Assembly (NCBI GenBank): GCA_934426825.1
Contig: CAKRYI010000025.1
Location: 1-33,032, forward strand
DNA length: 33,032 nucleotides
Reading direction: 5' to 3'
Source: an uncultured Acetatifactor sp.
GTDB lineage: Bacteria > Bacillota > Clostridia > Lachnospirales > Lachnospiraceae
Part shown: in pieces, positions 1 to 7,068 of the stretch
Numbering within the stretch: the stretch's first letter is position 1
Layout: the number at the start of each line of letters is the position of its first letter
Made by a program: the position numbers and the translations under genes
Notes under the pieces: generated by a model
Told to the model about the DNA's origin: nothing
Databases searched by the model: none
The model's input: only the letters and a program-made list of their open reading frames with translations

Positions 1-77
1 TCCTGTAAAATACAGAGAAGCATCCATAATGTCCGCCTAACTTATAAATATGTGTCCAGAATTTTGGGTACATATCA
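1..77 (+). mobile_element. Right end of a probable IS3-family (IS150-like) insertion sequence, cut by the window edge
   Basis: Positions 51-77 read TGTGTCCAGAATTTTGGGTA and then CATATCA. This resembles the right terminal inverted repeat of IS150-group elements, where a GTCCA..TTTGGGT core is followed by a CA end. Just inside it, an open frame ending at 40 encodes a short peptide like the C-terminus of an IS3-type transposase. Only the terminus is present, so the other end, the target duplication and activity cannot be judged. Identification is by recalled motif similarity. Confidence 0.5.
2..40 (+). CDS. C-terminal end of a probable IS3-family transposase (5' truncated by window)
   Basis: The frame starting at base 2 reads PVKYREASIMSA and then a TAA stop at 38-40. 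IS3-family DDE transposases (OrfB) commonly end in an 'SPV.YR' motif shortly before the terminal inverted repeat, and this fits both in sequence and in position relative to the putative IS end at about 77. Only 12 residues are visible, so the call depends on the neighbouring inverted repeat. The alternative is chance reading of an intergenic region. Confidence 0.4.
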   Translation, partial: PVKYREASIMSA

Positions 78-135
78 CGACAGGGCGGTTTTTCTTTTGG
101 AAAATTTAGGAAACTCCGGAAAGTTGCGGAGAGGG

Positions 136-383
136 GGTCTATAGGAAAGAACTTGCTATTTGACACCACTTTTCATAAGGTCAGAGAAGACATAAGCTGC
201 CCCAAATGGCTTGAGGAGGTCTATGGAAAAATTTCTTTTAATTGTTACCACTTTTGGGAAGTAAAAGTGGTAACAATTTACAAGAAAAATTGCTATGGAC
301 CTCTTTTTTGCTTGAAAAATATGGGAAAATGGATTTTTTTGTTGGAAAAGTGGAATGAAAATGGCAGAAAATGGGCATAGACC
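136..383. repeat. Centre-symmetric cluster of four GGTCTATG-N22-CCACTTTT repeat units
   Basis: Two direct units (boxes at 136 and 218) face two inverted units (box ends at 301 and 383). The outer and inner boxes are 82 bp apart on both sides and the centre is at 259.5. In each unit GGTCYAT is followed by CCACTTTT starting at unit position 31 (32 in the third unit): 166-173, 248-255, and as AAAAGTGG at 263-270 and 346-353. The two inner units form a perfect 15-bp stem (241-255 with 263-277, 7-nt loop), extended imperfectly to 217-302. The same unit recurs at 30505-30674. Short frames inside it look like chance frames. No function is known to me; a MITE-like or REP-like intergenic element is the simplest reading. 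Confidence 0.8.
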
Positions 384-395
384 TCCGGGGAATGG

Positions 396-425
396 TTGAC
401 GAAGAAAAACCTGAGGGAGTACAAT
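396..425 (+). promoter_or_regulatory. Sigma-A type promoter for the amidohydrolase gene
   Basis: TTGACG (396-401) and TACAAT (420-425) are separated by 18 bp. Transcription would start near 432, giving an untranslated leader of about 100 nt that includes the hairpin at 473-507. The promoter starts 12 bp beyond the edge of the repeat cluster. Confidence 0.6.
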
Positions 426-472
426 AGAAATATAGGAAGTAAGGACTGGAAGTGTGAAACAAAGGCTGGCAA

Positions 473-507
473 TCATGGGGGCACAAGAGAGCAATACACC
501 CCCATGA
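473..507 (+). promoter_or_regulatory. Leader hairpin upstream of the amidohydrolase start
   Basis: TCATGGGGG (473-481) pairs perfectly with CCCCCATGA (499-507) around a 17-nt loop, 12 nt before the AAGGAGGG ribosome binding site at 520-527. No T-tract follows, so it is not a standard terminator. It may stabilise the message or affect ribosome access. The stem is clear; the role is inference. Confidence 0.45.
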
Positions 508-533
508 CCAACACCAACCAAGGAGGGTATATA

Positions 534-1820
534 ATGAACTACGCTTTTACAAATGGGAAAATATTAGACGGAACCAAGGATATGAAGCCGCAGGAGGGGC
601 GCTGTATTCTGACACAGGGTGAGAAGATTGTGGATATTGTGCCGGACGGCACGGATTTGAGCGGTTATGAAATCATTGATTTGAAGGGCGGGTATATCAT
701 GCCCGGACTGATTAACATGCATGTGCATCTGGCGGGCAACGGAAAGCCGCAGAAAAAGCAGCGCGACAACGAAAAGCTGGTGCGTAAAATCATGAGTTCG
801 GCGCTGACCAGAGCGGTTGCATACAAGATGGTCTGTGGATTTGCAAAAGACGAACTGTTAAGCGGAGTTACCACCATCCGCACTGTGGGCGGCTTGGGAA
901 ATTTTGATACAAGGCTGCGGGATGAAATTGCGGCGGGAACCAAGAATGGTCCCAGAATTTTGGCGGCGAATGAGGGAATTTCCGTGCCGGGAGGTCATAT
1001 GGCAGGTTCGGTTGCCGTTGCGGCACACAATATCGAGGAAGCCATACAGCATTTGGAAAAATCAGAGCAGGAAAAAGTGGATTTGATTAAACTGATGATT
1101 ACCGGCGGTGTGATGGACGCCAGGGAGAAAGGCGTGCCCGGTGAACTGAAAATGGCACCGGAGATGGTGAAAGCGGTCTGCGACAAAGCCCACGAGGCAG
1201 GGTATACCGTGGCAGCGCATGTGGAATCCCCGGAGGGTGTGCGGGTTGCTTTGGAAAATGGCGTGGACTCTATCGAGCATGGCGCAAAGCCGGACACAGA
1301 AATTATCCGGCTGTTTCAGGAGAAAGGTGCTTTCCTCTGTACTACTATTTCTCCGGCACTTCCCTACGCACTGTTTGACCGCTCTATCACCAATGCGACG
1401 GAGGTGGAACAGTACAATGGAAATGTGGTGTTTAAAGGAATTATAGATTGCTCCAAGGCGGCGTTAGAGAACGACATCCCTGTGGTTTTGGGAAATGACG
1501 TTGGCTGCCCGTGGATTACGCAGTATGATTTCTGGAGAGAACTGTTCTATTTCCATAAATATGTAGGAGTGTCCAATTCCTTTGCACTCTATACGGCAAC
1601 GTCAAGAAGCGCCGAACTTGCCGGAATCGGAGACGTTACAGGAAGTATTGTGGGTGGAAAGTGTGCAGACATGATTGTGACGGCACAGAATCCGCTGGAA
1701 GATTTGCGGGCATTGCGCAATGTGGAAATGGTGGTCGCAAGAGGACAGGTCATCCGCCAACCCAAAGTGAAAGTTAAGAAACAGGTGGCAGCAGAACTGG
1801 ACAAATTCCTCTGTGAGTAA
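534..1820 (+). CDS. Metal-dependent amidohydrolase (imidazolonepropionase/prolidase-like family)
   Basis: This 428-residue protein is probably a cytosolic hydrolase of C-N bonds in the COG1228-type amidohydrolase family. The substrate cannot be read from sequence; cyclic amides and Xaa-Pro dipeptides are known for relatives. Visible metal ligands fit a binuclear site: H63 and H65 (MHVHL), K186 as probable carboxylated lysine (LIKLMITGG), H229 (AAHVE), H249 (SIEHG) and D322 (LGNDVG). The N-terminal composite beta domain and the C-terminal 'KCADMIV' strand are typical. An in-frame ATG lies in a longer open frame upstream, but the start at 534 has AAGGAGGG at 520-527 with 6-nt spacing. It has its own promoter (396-425) and leader hairpin. 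The nearest neighbour, a GNAT gene, is 210 bp downstream and probably not functionally linked. Confidence 0.88.
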   Translation: MNYAFTNGKILDGTKDMKPQEGRCILTQGEKIVDIVPDGTDLSGYEIIDLKGGYIMPGLINMHVHLAGNGKPQKKQRDNEKLVRKIMSSALTRAVAYKMVCGFAKDELLSGVTTIRTVGGLGNFDTRLRDEIAAGTKNGPRILAANEGISVPGGHMAGSVAVAAHNIEEAIQHLEKSEQEKVDLIKLMITGGVMDAREKGVPGELKMAPEMVKAVCDKAHEAGYTVAAHVESPEGVRVALENGVDSIEHGAKPDTEIIRLFQEKGAFLCTTISPALPYALFDRSITNATEVEQYNGNVVFKGIIDCSKAALENDIPVVLGNDVGCPWITQYDFWRELFYFHKYVGVSNSFALYTATSRSAELAGIGDVTGSIVGGKCADMIVTAQNPLEDLRALRNVEMVVARGQVIRQPKVKVKKQVAAELDKFLCE

Positions 1821-1951
1821 TGATATAAGTCTTGGGGATTTTTTGAACATGAGGAATAGACCGGCGTGTACCACAGAATGACCGCACAGGAATCCGGACG
1901 GTGACTTTAGAGCATTAGGATTTCACTGTTGGGTATCACAAGGAGGAGAAC

Positions 1952-1981
1952 ATGAGCCGGAGAATGCAATATAACTATTAA
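1952..1981 (+). other. Nine-codon ORF with a strong ribosome binding site (possible leader peptide or gene relic)
   Basis: In the 210-bp gap between the amidohydrolase and the GNAT gene, AAGGAGGAGAAC directly precedes ATG at 1952, encoding MSRRMQYNY and a TAA stop at 1979-1981. This ribosome binding site is stronger than that of the GNAT gene. Reading through the stop gives a short lysine-rich extension, so it may be the 5' relic of a decayed gene or a short leader ORF. The rest of the gap shows nothing recognisable. Confidence 0.3.
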
Positions 1982-2030
1982 GGTAAATATTCCAATAAAC
2001 GTAAATGCGAAAAAGAAGGAAAAGCATAAA

Positions 2031-2522
2031 ATGAATATTCAAATCAGACAATATCAGAAAAAAGACCTCGCACGAATGATTGAAATCTGGAATGAGGTGG
2101 TGGAGGAGGGAATTGCGTTTCCACAGGAAGAATTGTTGGATGAAAACACGGGAAAAGAATTCTTTGCGGCGCAGACATACAGCGCAGTGGCGGAGGAAGA
2201 AATGACCGGAAAAATTTACGGACTGTACATCCTACACCCCAACAATGTGGGAAGATGCGGACATATCTGCAATGCCAGCTATGCCGTGAGCAGCGAAAGC
2301 AGAGGCTTACATATCGGAGAAAAGCTGGTGACGGACTGCCTGAGTGAAGGCAAAAAGCACGGCTTCGGCGTGTTACAGTTCAATGCAGTGGTAGCAACCA
2401 ACATTCATGCAAGGCATTTGTATGAGCGTCTTGGATTTACACAGCTTGGGGTGATTCCAAAGGGATTTCGAATGAAGAATGGACATTTCGAGGATATTTG
2501 TCCATATTTTCATGAATTGTAA
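2031..2522 (+). CDS. GNAT-family N-acetyltransferase
   Basis: This 163-residue protein has a single GNAT domain: N-terminal strand IQIRQYQKKDLARMIEIWN, a central strand YGLYILHPNN, a segment SRGLHIGEKLVTDCL at the usual acetyl-CoA pyrophosphate-binding position (the canonical Q/RxxGxG/A is only partly kept), and a C-terminal ARHLYERLGFTQLG segment typical of the family. It would transfer an acetyl group from acetyl-CoA to an amine; the acceptor is unknown. The upstream ribosome binding site is weak (AAGAAGGAAAA). It is followed by an A-rich stretch and then the pilus operon promoter, so it is probably a separate transcription unit. Confidence 0.85.
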   Translation: MNIQIRQYQKKDLARMIEIWNEVVEEGIAFPQEELLDENTGKEFFAAQTYSAVAEEEMTGKIYGLYILHPNNVGRCGHICNASYAVSSESRGLHIGEKLVTDCLSEGKKHGFGVLQFNAVVATNIHARHLYERLGFTQLGVIPKGFRMKNGHFEDICPYFHEL

Positions 2523-2637
2523 AAAAAAAAAGAGAGTTTTTTGCACAAAAAAATCACTAAATTATAAAAACGTTTTAGGCAAAACCACAAAAAACATTGA
2601 CTTTTGTTGTAATTTGCTGTGCTTTTCGTGCAAAATA

Positions 2638-2666
2638 TTGATTTTTTTTGTGATATATCGTACAAT
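2638..2666 (+). promoter_or_regulatory. Sigma-A type promoter of the type IV pilus operon
   Basis: TTGATT (2638-2643) and TACAAT (2661-2666) have 17-bp spacing, 43 bp before the pilB GTG start. The preceding 110 bp is very AT-rich with repeated A- and T-tracts, which could act as an UP element or curved DNA. No riboswitch-like fold was recognised in the short leader. Confidence 0.65.
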
Positions 2667-2708
2667 GATGATATGGGAAGTAAGTTCTAAAGGACAGGAG
2701 AGAAGCCG

Positions 2709-4400
2709 GTGGATTTAGGAAGAAAAAAATTGCGACTGGGTGATTTGCTCATTAACAGCGGAGTAATTACGGATGAACAGTTACAAAAAGCACTGGAACT
2801 TCAAAAGCAGGGCGGACGAAAACTAGGTGAAGTCCTGATTGATGAAGGGATTACGACGGATGAGGCCATTGCCAAAGCACTGAGCAATCAGCTCGGAATC
2901 GATATGGTAGAACTGAATAATGTGGCAATTCCGGATGATATTCTGAAACTGGTCCCCAGCAATGTGCTGAAAAAGAACAAGGCAATTCCGTTTGAGTACG
3001 GAAACGACCTGAATGTTCTGCGTGTTGCGATGGTTGACCCCATGGACATGAATGCCATGGATGATATTTCCATTATTACCAATCTTCAGGTGGAGCCGGT
3101 GGCGGCGACCAACCGCAGCGTTATGCTGGCGCTGGACCGTTACTACGGACGTGGAGACGTAAATTCTGCGCTGGAGGCATACACCAAGGAAAAAGAGGCG
3201 GAGCAGAACAGCCGTGAGGACGTGTACGAGGAGGATGTCAACAGCTCTCCGATTGTCCTTTTGGTAAAAGAAATGATAGAACAGGCGGTACGGCAGCGTG
3301 CCTCCGATATACATATTGAGCCTCTGGAGCGTCAGGTACGTATCCGTTACCGTATTGACGGTGCACTCTATGAGAGAGGAAACTACAACCGGAAACTTCT
3401 TCCGGCGATTTCGGCACGAATCAAAATCATTGGCGGCATGGATATTTCCGAAAAAAGAAAACCGCAGGACGGACGTATCACGCAGGTGGTTGACCGTATG
3501 GAGTACGACATTCGTGTGTCGGTGCTTCCGACTGTCTATGGCGAAAAGATTGTTATGCGACTTACGTCCAAGAATGCTCTTACCAAAGAAAAGAGCCAGC
3601 TTGGTCTGCAACCCGAAGAGTTAGTGCAGTTCGACCATATTTTGTCCAACCCCCACGGCATTTTGCTGGTAACGGGACCGACGGGAAGCGGTAAGTCCAC
3701 GACCCTGTACACCGCATTGAGCGAGTTAAATACGGAAGATGTAAATATTATCACGGTTGAGGACCCGGTGGAGGCGAACATTGACGGTATCAATCAGGTG
3801 CAGGTTAACCCGAAGGCAAACCTGACATTTGCGTCCGCACTCCGCAGTATTCTGCGTCAGGACCCGGATATTATCATGATTGGTGAGATTCGAGACAGCG
3901 AGACGGCGACCATTGCCGTTCAGGCGTCCATTACCGGACATATGGTAGTTAGTACCTTGCACACCAACAGTGCGGCAGGAACCATAACCCGACTGGAAGA
4001 TATGGGAATCCCCCCGTACCTTTTGGCGGATTCCATTGTCGGCATTATTGCGCAGCGTCTGGTGAGACGGCTTTGCCCGTTCTGCCGAAAGCCAAGAAGC
4101 GCAACGGCAGAGGAAAAAGAGATTCTCGGCGCACCGGCTGGACAGGAGCTTACCGTGTACGAGCCGTGCGGCTGTCCCAAGTGCGACAATACCGGGTATC
4201 ACGGACGAACCGGTGTATATGAAATACTGGAGATGACCCCCAAGCTGAAACATATTATCAGCAAAGAGGGCGGCGCAGAGGAAATCAAAGAGCAGGCATT
4301 GGCAGAGGGAATGCATACGCTGAGAATGAGCGCGAGCCATTACGTAATGGACGGAACGACCTCGGTCAGCGAAATGATGAAGGTATCATTTGATATATAA
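2709..4400 (+). CDS. pilB: Type IV pilus assembly ATPase PilB
   Basis: This 563-residue cytoplasmic hexameric ATPase would drive pilin polymerisation. Order: an N-terminal GspE_N/MshEN-type region (about 1-150, 'KLGDLLI...GVITDEQL'), then the secretion ATPase core with Walker A GPTGSGKST at 323-331, Walker B DPDIIMIGEIRD at 385-396 with the Asp-box region before it, and a zinc-binding tetracysteine module (C456-x2-C459 and C487, C489, C492). Length and the cysteine module point to an assembly ATPase rather than PilT. The start is GTG at 2709 with AGGAGAG upstream. It opens the pilus operon, 20 bp ahead of pilC. Confidence 0.96.
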   Translation: MDLGRKKLRLGDLLINSGVITDEQLQKALELQKQGGRKLGEVLIDEGITTDEAIAKALSNQLGIDMVELNNVAIPDDILKLVPSNVLKKNKAIPFEYGNDLNVLRVAMVDPMDMNAMDDISIITNLQVEPVAATNRSVMLALDRYYGRGDVNSALEAYTKEKEAEQNSREDVYEEDVNSSPIVLLVKEMIEQAVRQRASDIHIEPLERQVRIRYRIDGALYERGNYNRKLLPAISARIKIIGGMDISEKRKPQDGRITQVVDRMEYDIRVSVLPTVYGEKIVMRLTSKNALTKEKSQLGLQPEELVQFDHILSNPHGILLVTGPTGSGKSTTLYTALSELNTEDVNIITVEDPVEANIDGINQVQVNPKANLTFASALRSILRQDPDIIMIGEIRDSETATIAVQASITGHMVVSTLHTNSAAGTITRLEDMGIPPYLLADSIVGIIAQRLVRRLCPFCRKPRSATAEEKEILGAPAGQELTVYEPCGCPKCDNTGYHGRTGVYEILEMTPKLKHIISKEGGAEEIKEQALAEGMHTLRMSASHYVMDGTTSVSEMMKVSFDI

Positions 4401-4420
4401 TCCATGGAGGAGTAAATAAA

Positions 4421-5635
4421 ATGGCAACATACGGATACGAGGCGGTTGACCGATCCGGTAAAATAATGAAGGGCAGTGTGGAGGCGGACAATCAGAATCT
4501 TGCAAAAACAGAACTGCGCAAACAAGGATTGACCGTTGTAAACCTGACAGAACAGAACGCGCTGACAAAGGACATTGAAATCGATATTGGCGGAAAACCC
4601 ACCAGCCGGGACTTGAGTGTGTTCTGCCGGCAGTTTGTGAGTATTACAAAAGCGGGCGTGAGCATTTTGGAAGCACTGAAAATGCTCTGCGAGCAGACGG
4701 AAAATAAGAAACTGAAAAAGGCGTTACTGGAAGTCAGACTGAATGTGGAAAAAGGTGAGACGCTTGCGGTTGCAATGGCGGAACACCCTAAGATTTTCCC
4801 TACCATTATGATAAACATGGTGGCAGCCGGAGAGGCATCCGGTAGCTTGGAGGTGTCACTTGAAAGAGTGGCGGTACAGCTTGAGAGAAATAACAAGACA
4901 CAGGCATTAGTAAAAAAAGCCATGATTTATCCGATTATTCTGGCTGTTGTATCGGTAGCGGTGGTAATTGTCATGTTGGTGGTGGTAATTCCTTCCTATT
5001 CAAAGATATTTGAGGATTTGAATACGGAACTTCCGGCGCTGACATTGGGCGTGCTGGCAGCCAGCAATTTCATAAAAAAATGGTGGTACATTCTAATTGC
5101 AATCGTGGTCTGTGCAGCCTTAGGCATTCAGGTTTTTGCAAAGTCGAATGTGGGTAAACACTTCTTTGGAAAGGTGAAATTAAGCATTCCCGCAATGAAG
5201 AATTTGGAAGTGAAATCAGCTTCCTCACTGATGGCAAGAACCCTCAGCACGTTAATAGGAGCAGGTGTTCCTTTGGTAGAGGCTGTGGACATTGTGTCTT
5301 CTGTTATGGGAAATATCTGGTATAAGGAAGCACTGCAGGAGGTAAAGTCACAGGTAATCTTAGGTACTCCGCTGTCAAGACCGTTAGAGGAATGTGGATT
5401 ATTCCCGCCTATGGTATATCATATGGTGAGAATCGGCGAGGAATCCGGTAATGTGGAAGAAATGCTGGACAAACTTGCAGACTACTATGACGAGGAAGTG
5501 GAAATGGCAGTACAGTCTCTGATGGCAGCAATGGAGCCGTTGATGATTTTGGTACTGGCGGCTATTGTATGTGTATTGATTGCATCCGTGCTTGCACCGA
5601 TGATGAAGATGTACACGGCACTGGACAATCTGTAA
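4421..5635 (+). CDS. pilC: Type IV pilus inner-membrane platform protein PilC
   Basis: This 404-residue polytopic membrane protein of the PilC/GspF family would couple PilB to the growing pilus. Two homologous GspF domains are visible (about 70-190 and 270-395), each with the 'G..SGxLxExLxxVAxxLE' type segment (AAGEASGSLEVSLERVA; IGEESGNVEEMLDKLADYY). Hydrophobic helices follow at about 168-190 (IILAVVSVAVVIVMLVVVI), about 225 and the C-terminus (LMILVLAAIVCVLIASVL). GGAGG at 4406-4410 precedes the ATG. It lies 20 bp after pilB and 93 bp before the pilin gene. Confidence 0.96.
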   Translation: MATYGYEAVDRSGKIMKGSVEADNQNLAKTELRKQGLTVVNLTEQNALTKDIEIDIGGKPTSRDLSVFCRQFVSITKAGVSILEALKMLCEQTENKKLKKALLEVRLNVEKGETLAVAMAEHPKIFPTIMINMVAAGEASGSLEVSLERVAVQLERNNKTQALVKKAMIYPIILAVVSVAVVIVMLVVVIPSYSKIFEDLNTELPALTLGVLAASNFIKKWWYILIAIVVCAALGIQVFAKSNVGKHFFGKVKLSIPAMKNLEVKSASSLMARTLSTLIGAGVPLVEAVDIVSSVMGNIWYKEALQEVKSQVILGTPLSRPLEECGLFPPMVYHMVRIGEESGNVEEMLDKLADYYDEEVEMAVQSLMAAMEPLMILVLAAIVCVLIASVLAPMMKMYTALDNL

Positions 5636-5649
5636 AACAGAATTAAATG

Positions 5650-5700
5650 TCTCCGGTAGGGCGGAGCGTTTAAGATATATAAGTTTTGGGCAGAAAGCCC
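5650..5700 (+). promoter_or_regulatory. Two small hairpins between pilC and the major pilin gene
   Basis: The 93-bp gap holds CTCCG (5651-5655) pairing with CGGAG (5662-5666) and GGGC (5688-5691) pairing with GCCC (5697-5700). Neither has a T-tract. Such structures could mark a processing or stabilisation point that lets pilin mRNA accumulate above the rest of the operon. The stems are seen; the role is inference. Confidence 0.3.
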
Positions 5701-5728
5701 GAAAGAAAATGAGAAGGAGAGATTTACT

Positions 5729-6184
5729 ATGAAAAAGATGGAAAGAAAAGAAAACGCAAACAAAGGTTTCTCACTTGTTGAGTTAATCGTAGTAATTGCA
5801 ATTATGGCTGTACTGATTGGTATTTTGGCACCTCAGTTCCTGAAGTATGTTGAGAGAAGTAGACAGTCTACAGACAAGCAGAACGTAGACTCTATTGTTA
5901 GTGCTTTGGAAGTGTACTCTGTAGATGAGACCGTAGCAACCGCAGACCAGATTGGTGATGGCGCTGTTATTAAATTGACAGGTACCTCCGCTGCTGTTGA
6001 TACCTCTAACGCAACTCTGAACGCAGATAAAGCACTGAAAGCAGCAGGTATTTCAACCCTTGAGCTTAAGTCTGACAACTGGAACAGCGCAGATGCAGCT
6101 AAAAAAGGAACCATTACTTTGACTGTACATATCACAGACGGAGTTGTTTCTGTAACAGCAGACGATGCTACAATTTTAGATTAA
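5729..6184 (+). CDS. pilA: Major type IV pilin precursor
   Basis: This 151-residue prepilin has a 13-residue leader ending in NKG, then FSLVELIVVIAIMAVLIGIL. The cleavage site is G13/F14 and the conserved Glu is at mature position 5. The mature form is about 138 residues, has no cysteine and is rich in Ala, Thr, Asp and Val. It follows pilC, precedes the peptidase, is the simplest and shortest prepilin here, and has a strong GAAGGAGAG site; its T/A-ending codon choice (GTA, GCT, GTT) resembles a highly expressed gene and differs from the minor pilins. These points make it the likely main fibre subunit. Confidence 0.92.
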   Translation: MKKMERKENANKGFSLVELIVVIAIMAVLIGILAPQFLKYVERSRQSTDKQNVDSIVSALEVYSVDETVATADQIGDGAVIKLTGTSAAVDTSNATLNADKALKAAGISTLELKSDNWNSADAAKKGTITLTVHITDGVVSVTADDATILD

Positions 6185-6210
6185 TTGTTAGTTCTTAGAA
6201 AGGACACCCC

Positions 6211-6975
6211 ATGCTCCCTACCATTATCCTCTACATAATCATATTCCTCTACGGAATCGTAATCGGCAGTTTCTTAAATGTATGTATTTACCGGTTGCCG
6301 AAAAAAGAGAATATTGTGAAGGTCAGATCCCACTGTATGAACTGTGGGTACCAGCTGAAATGGTACGACCTCGTTCCGTTGTTCAGCTACTTGGCGTTAG
6401 GGGGCAGGTGCCGCAAATGTAAGCAGAAAATCTCCATTCAGTACCCCATAATCGAGGCACTGAATGGGGTGCTTTACATTATCATTTTTGCAGAATACGG
6501 TCTCAGCATGACAACCCTACTGTACTGCCTGCTGTTTTCTGCACTGATTACACTCAGTGTAATCGACTTTAGAACTTATGAGATTCCGCTTGGAATCAAT
6601 GTTTTTATACTGGCATTGGGGCTGATTCGTGTTGCAACGGACAGTGCGAATTGGCCGGATTACGTAATCGGCCTCATTTGTGTCAGTGGTGTTTTATTCC
6701 TGATATACTGGATTTCACATGGCAGAGCCCTCGGCGGCGGTGATGTGAAATTAATGGCGGTCTGCGGGCTTTTGCTCGGCTGGCGCCTGATTATAATTGG
6801 ATTTGTTGCAGGGTGCATCATCGGTTCGGTGATACATCTTATTCGCATGAAAATAAGTGGGGAAGGCCATGTTTTGGCGATGGGTCCCTACCTCTCCGTG
6901 GGTGTCATGATAGCGGCACTGTGGGGAGAACAATTCATAAACTGGTATTTGAAGTATCTCATGCAATTTGCGTGA
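6211..6975 (+). CDS. pilD: Prepilin leader peptidase/N-methyltransferase PilD
   Basis: This 254-residue membrane aspartic peptidase of family A24 would cleave prepilin leaders and usually methylates the new N-terminus. The N-terminal 'GSFLNVCIYRLP' segment is followed by the cytoplasmic CxxC...CxxC zinc pair (HCMNCG and GRCRKCK). The catalytic aspartates are D119 (VIDFRTYEIP) and D178 in the GxGD motif (LGGGDVKL). About seven hydrophobic segments span the rest. A weak AAAGGA site precedes the ATG, 26 bp after the pilin. It probably processes the pilin and all the minor prepilins encoded downstream. Confidence 0.96.
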   Translation: MLPTIILYIIIFLYGIVIGSFLNVCIYRLPKKENIVKVRSHCMNCGYQLKWYDLVPLFSYLALGGRCRKCKQKISIQYPIIEALNGVLYIIIFAEYGLSMTTLLYCLLFSALITLSVIDFRTYEIPLGINVFILALGLIRVATDSANWPDYVIGLICVSGVLFLIYWISHGRALGGGDVKLMAVCGLLLGWRLIIIGFVAGCIIGSVIHLIRMKISGEGHVLAMGPYLSVGVMIAALWGEQFINWYLKYLMQFA

Positions 6976-6989
6976 CAGCTTATACATAA

Positions 6990-7017
6990 TTGGATGGGAT
7001 ATGAGTTTGTATACAAT
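6990..7017 (+). promoter_or_regulatory. Possible internal promoter upstream of pilM
   Basis: TTGGAT (6990-6995) and TACAAT (7012-7017) are 16 bp apart inside the 93-bp gap between pilD and pilM. The gap is unusually long for this operon, so the pilM-to-tip-protein part may also be transcribed on its own. No terminator is visible before it. Confidence 0.35.
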
Positions 7018-7068
7018 AAACGAAAGCAATGAGCAATTTTTATATAGAGAGGGAAGGAAAAAAGTATT

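Noticed and set aside
33..98. Possible terminator: CCGCC (33-37) with GGCGG (84-88) followed by TTTTTCTTTT
   Set aside because: The loop is 46 nt long and contains the IS terminus, so the pairing is more likely incidental than a dedicated terminator.
153..380. 75-codon open frame and its opposite-strand partners in the first repeat cluster
   Set aside because: They lie entirely within the repeat units, lack a good ribosome binding site, and their translations change with the palindrome. Best read as chance frames in the repeat.
2523..2637. Possible riboswitch or c-di-GMP element ahead of the pilus operon
   Set aside because: Clostridial pilus operons can have one, but this stretch is upstream of the promoter, is nearly pure A/T tracts, and shows no conserved riboswitch core. 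The real leader is only about 35 nt.
2823..3611. 262-residue open frame on the - strand within pilB
   Set aside because: Antisense to conserved PilB motifs, His/Asn/Arg-rich translation typical of a shadow frame, and no ribosome binding site.
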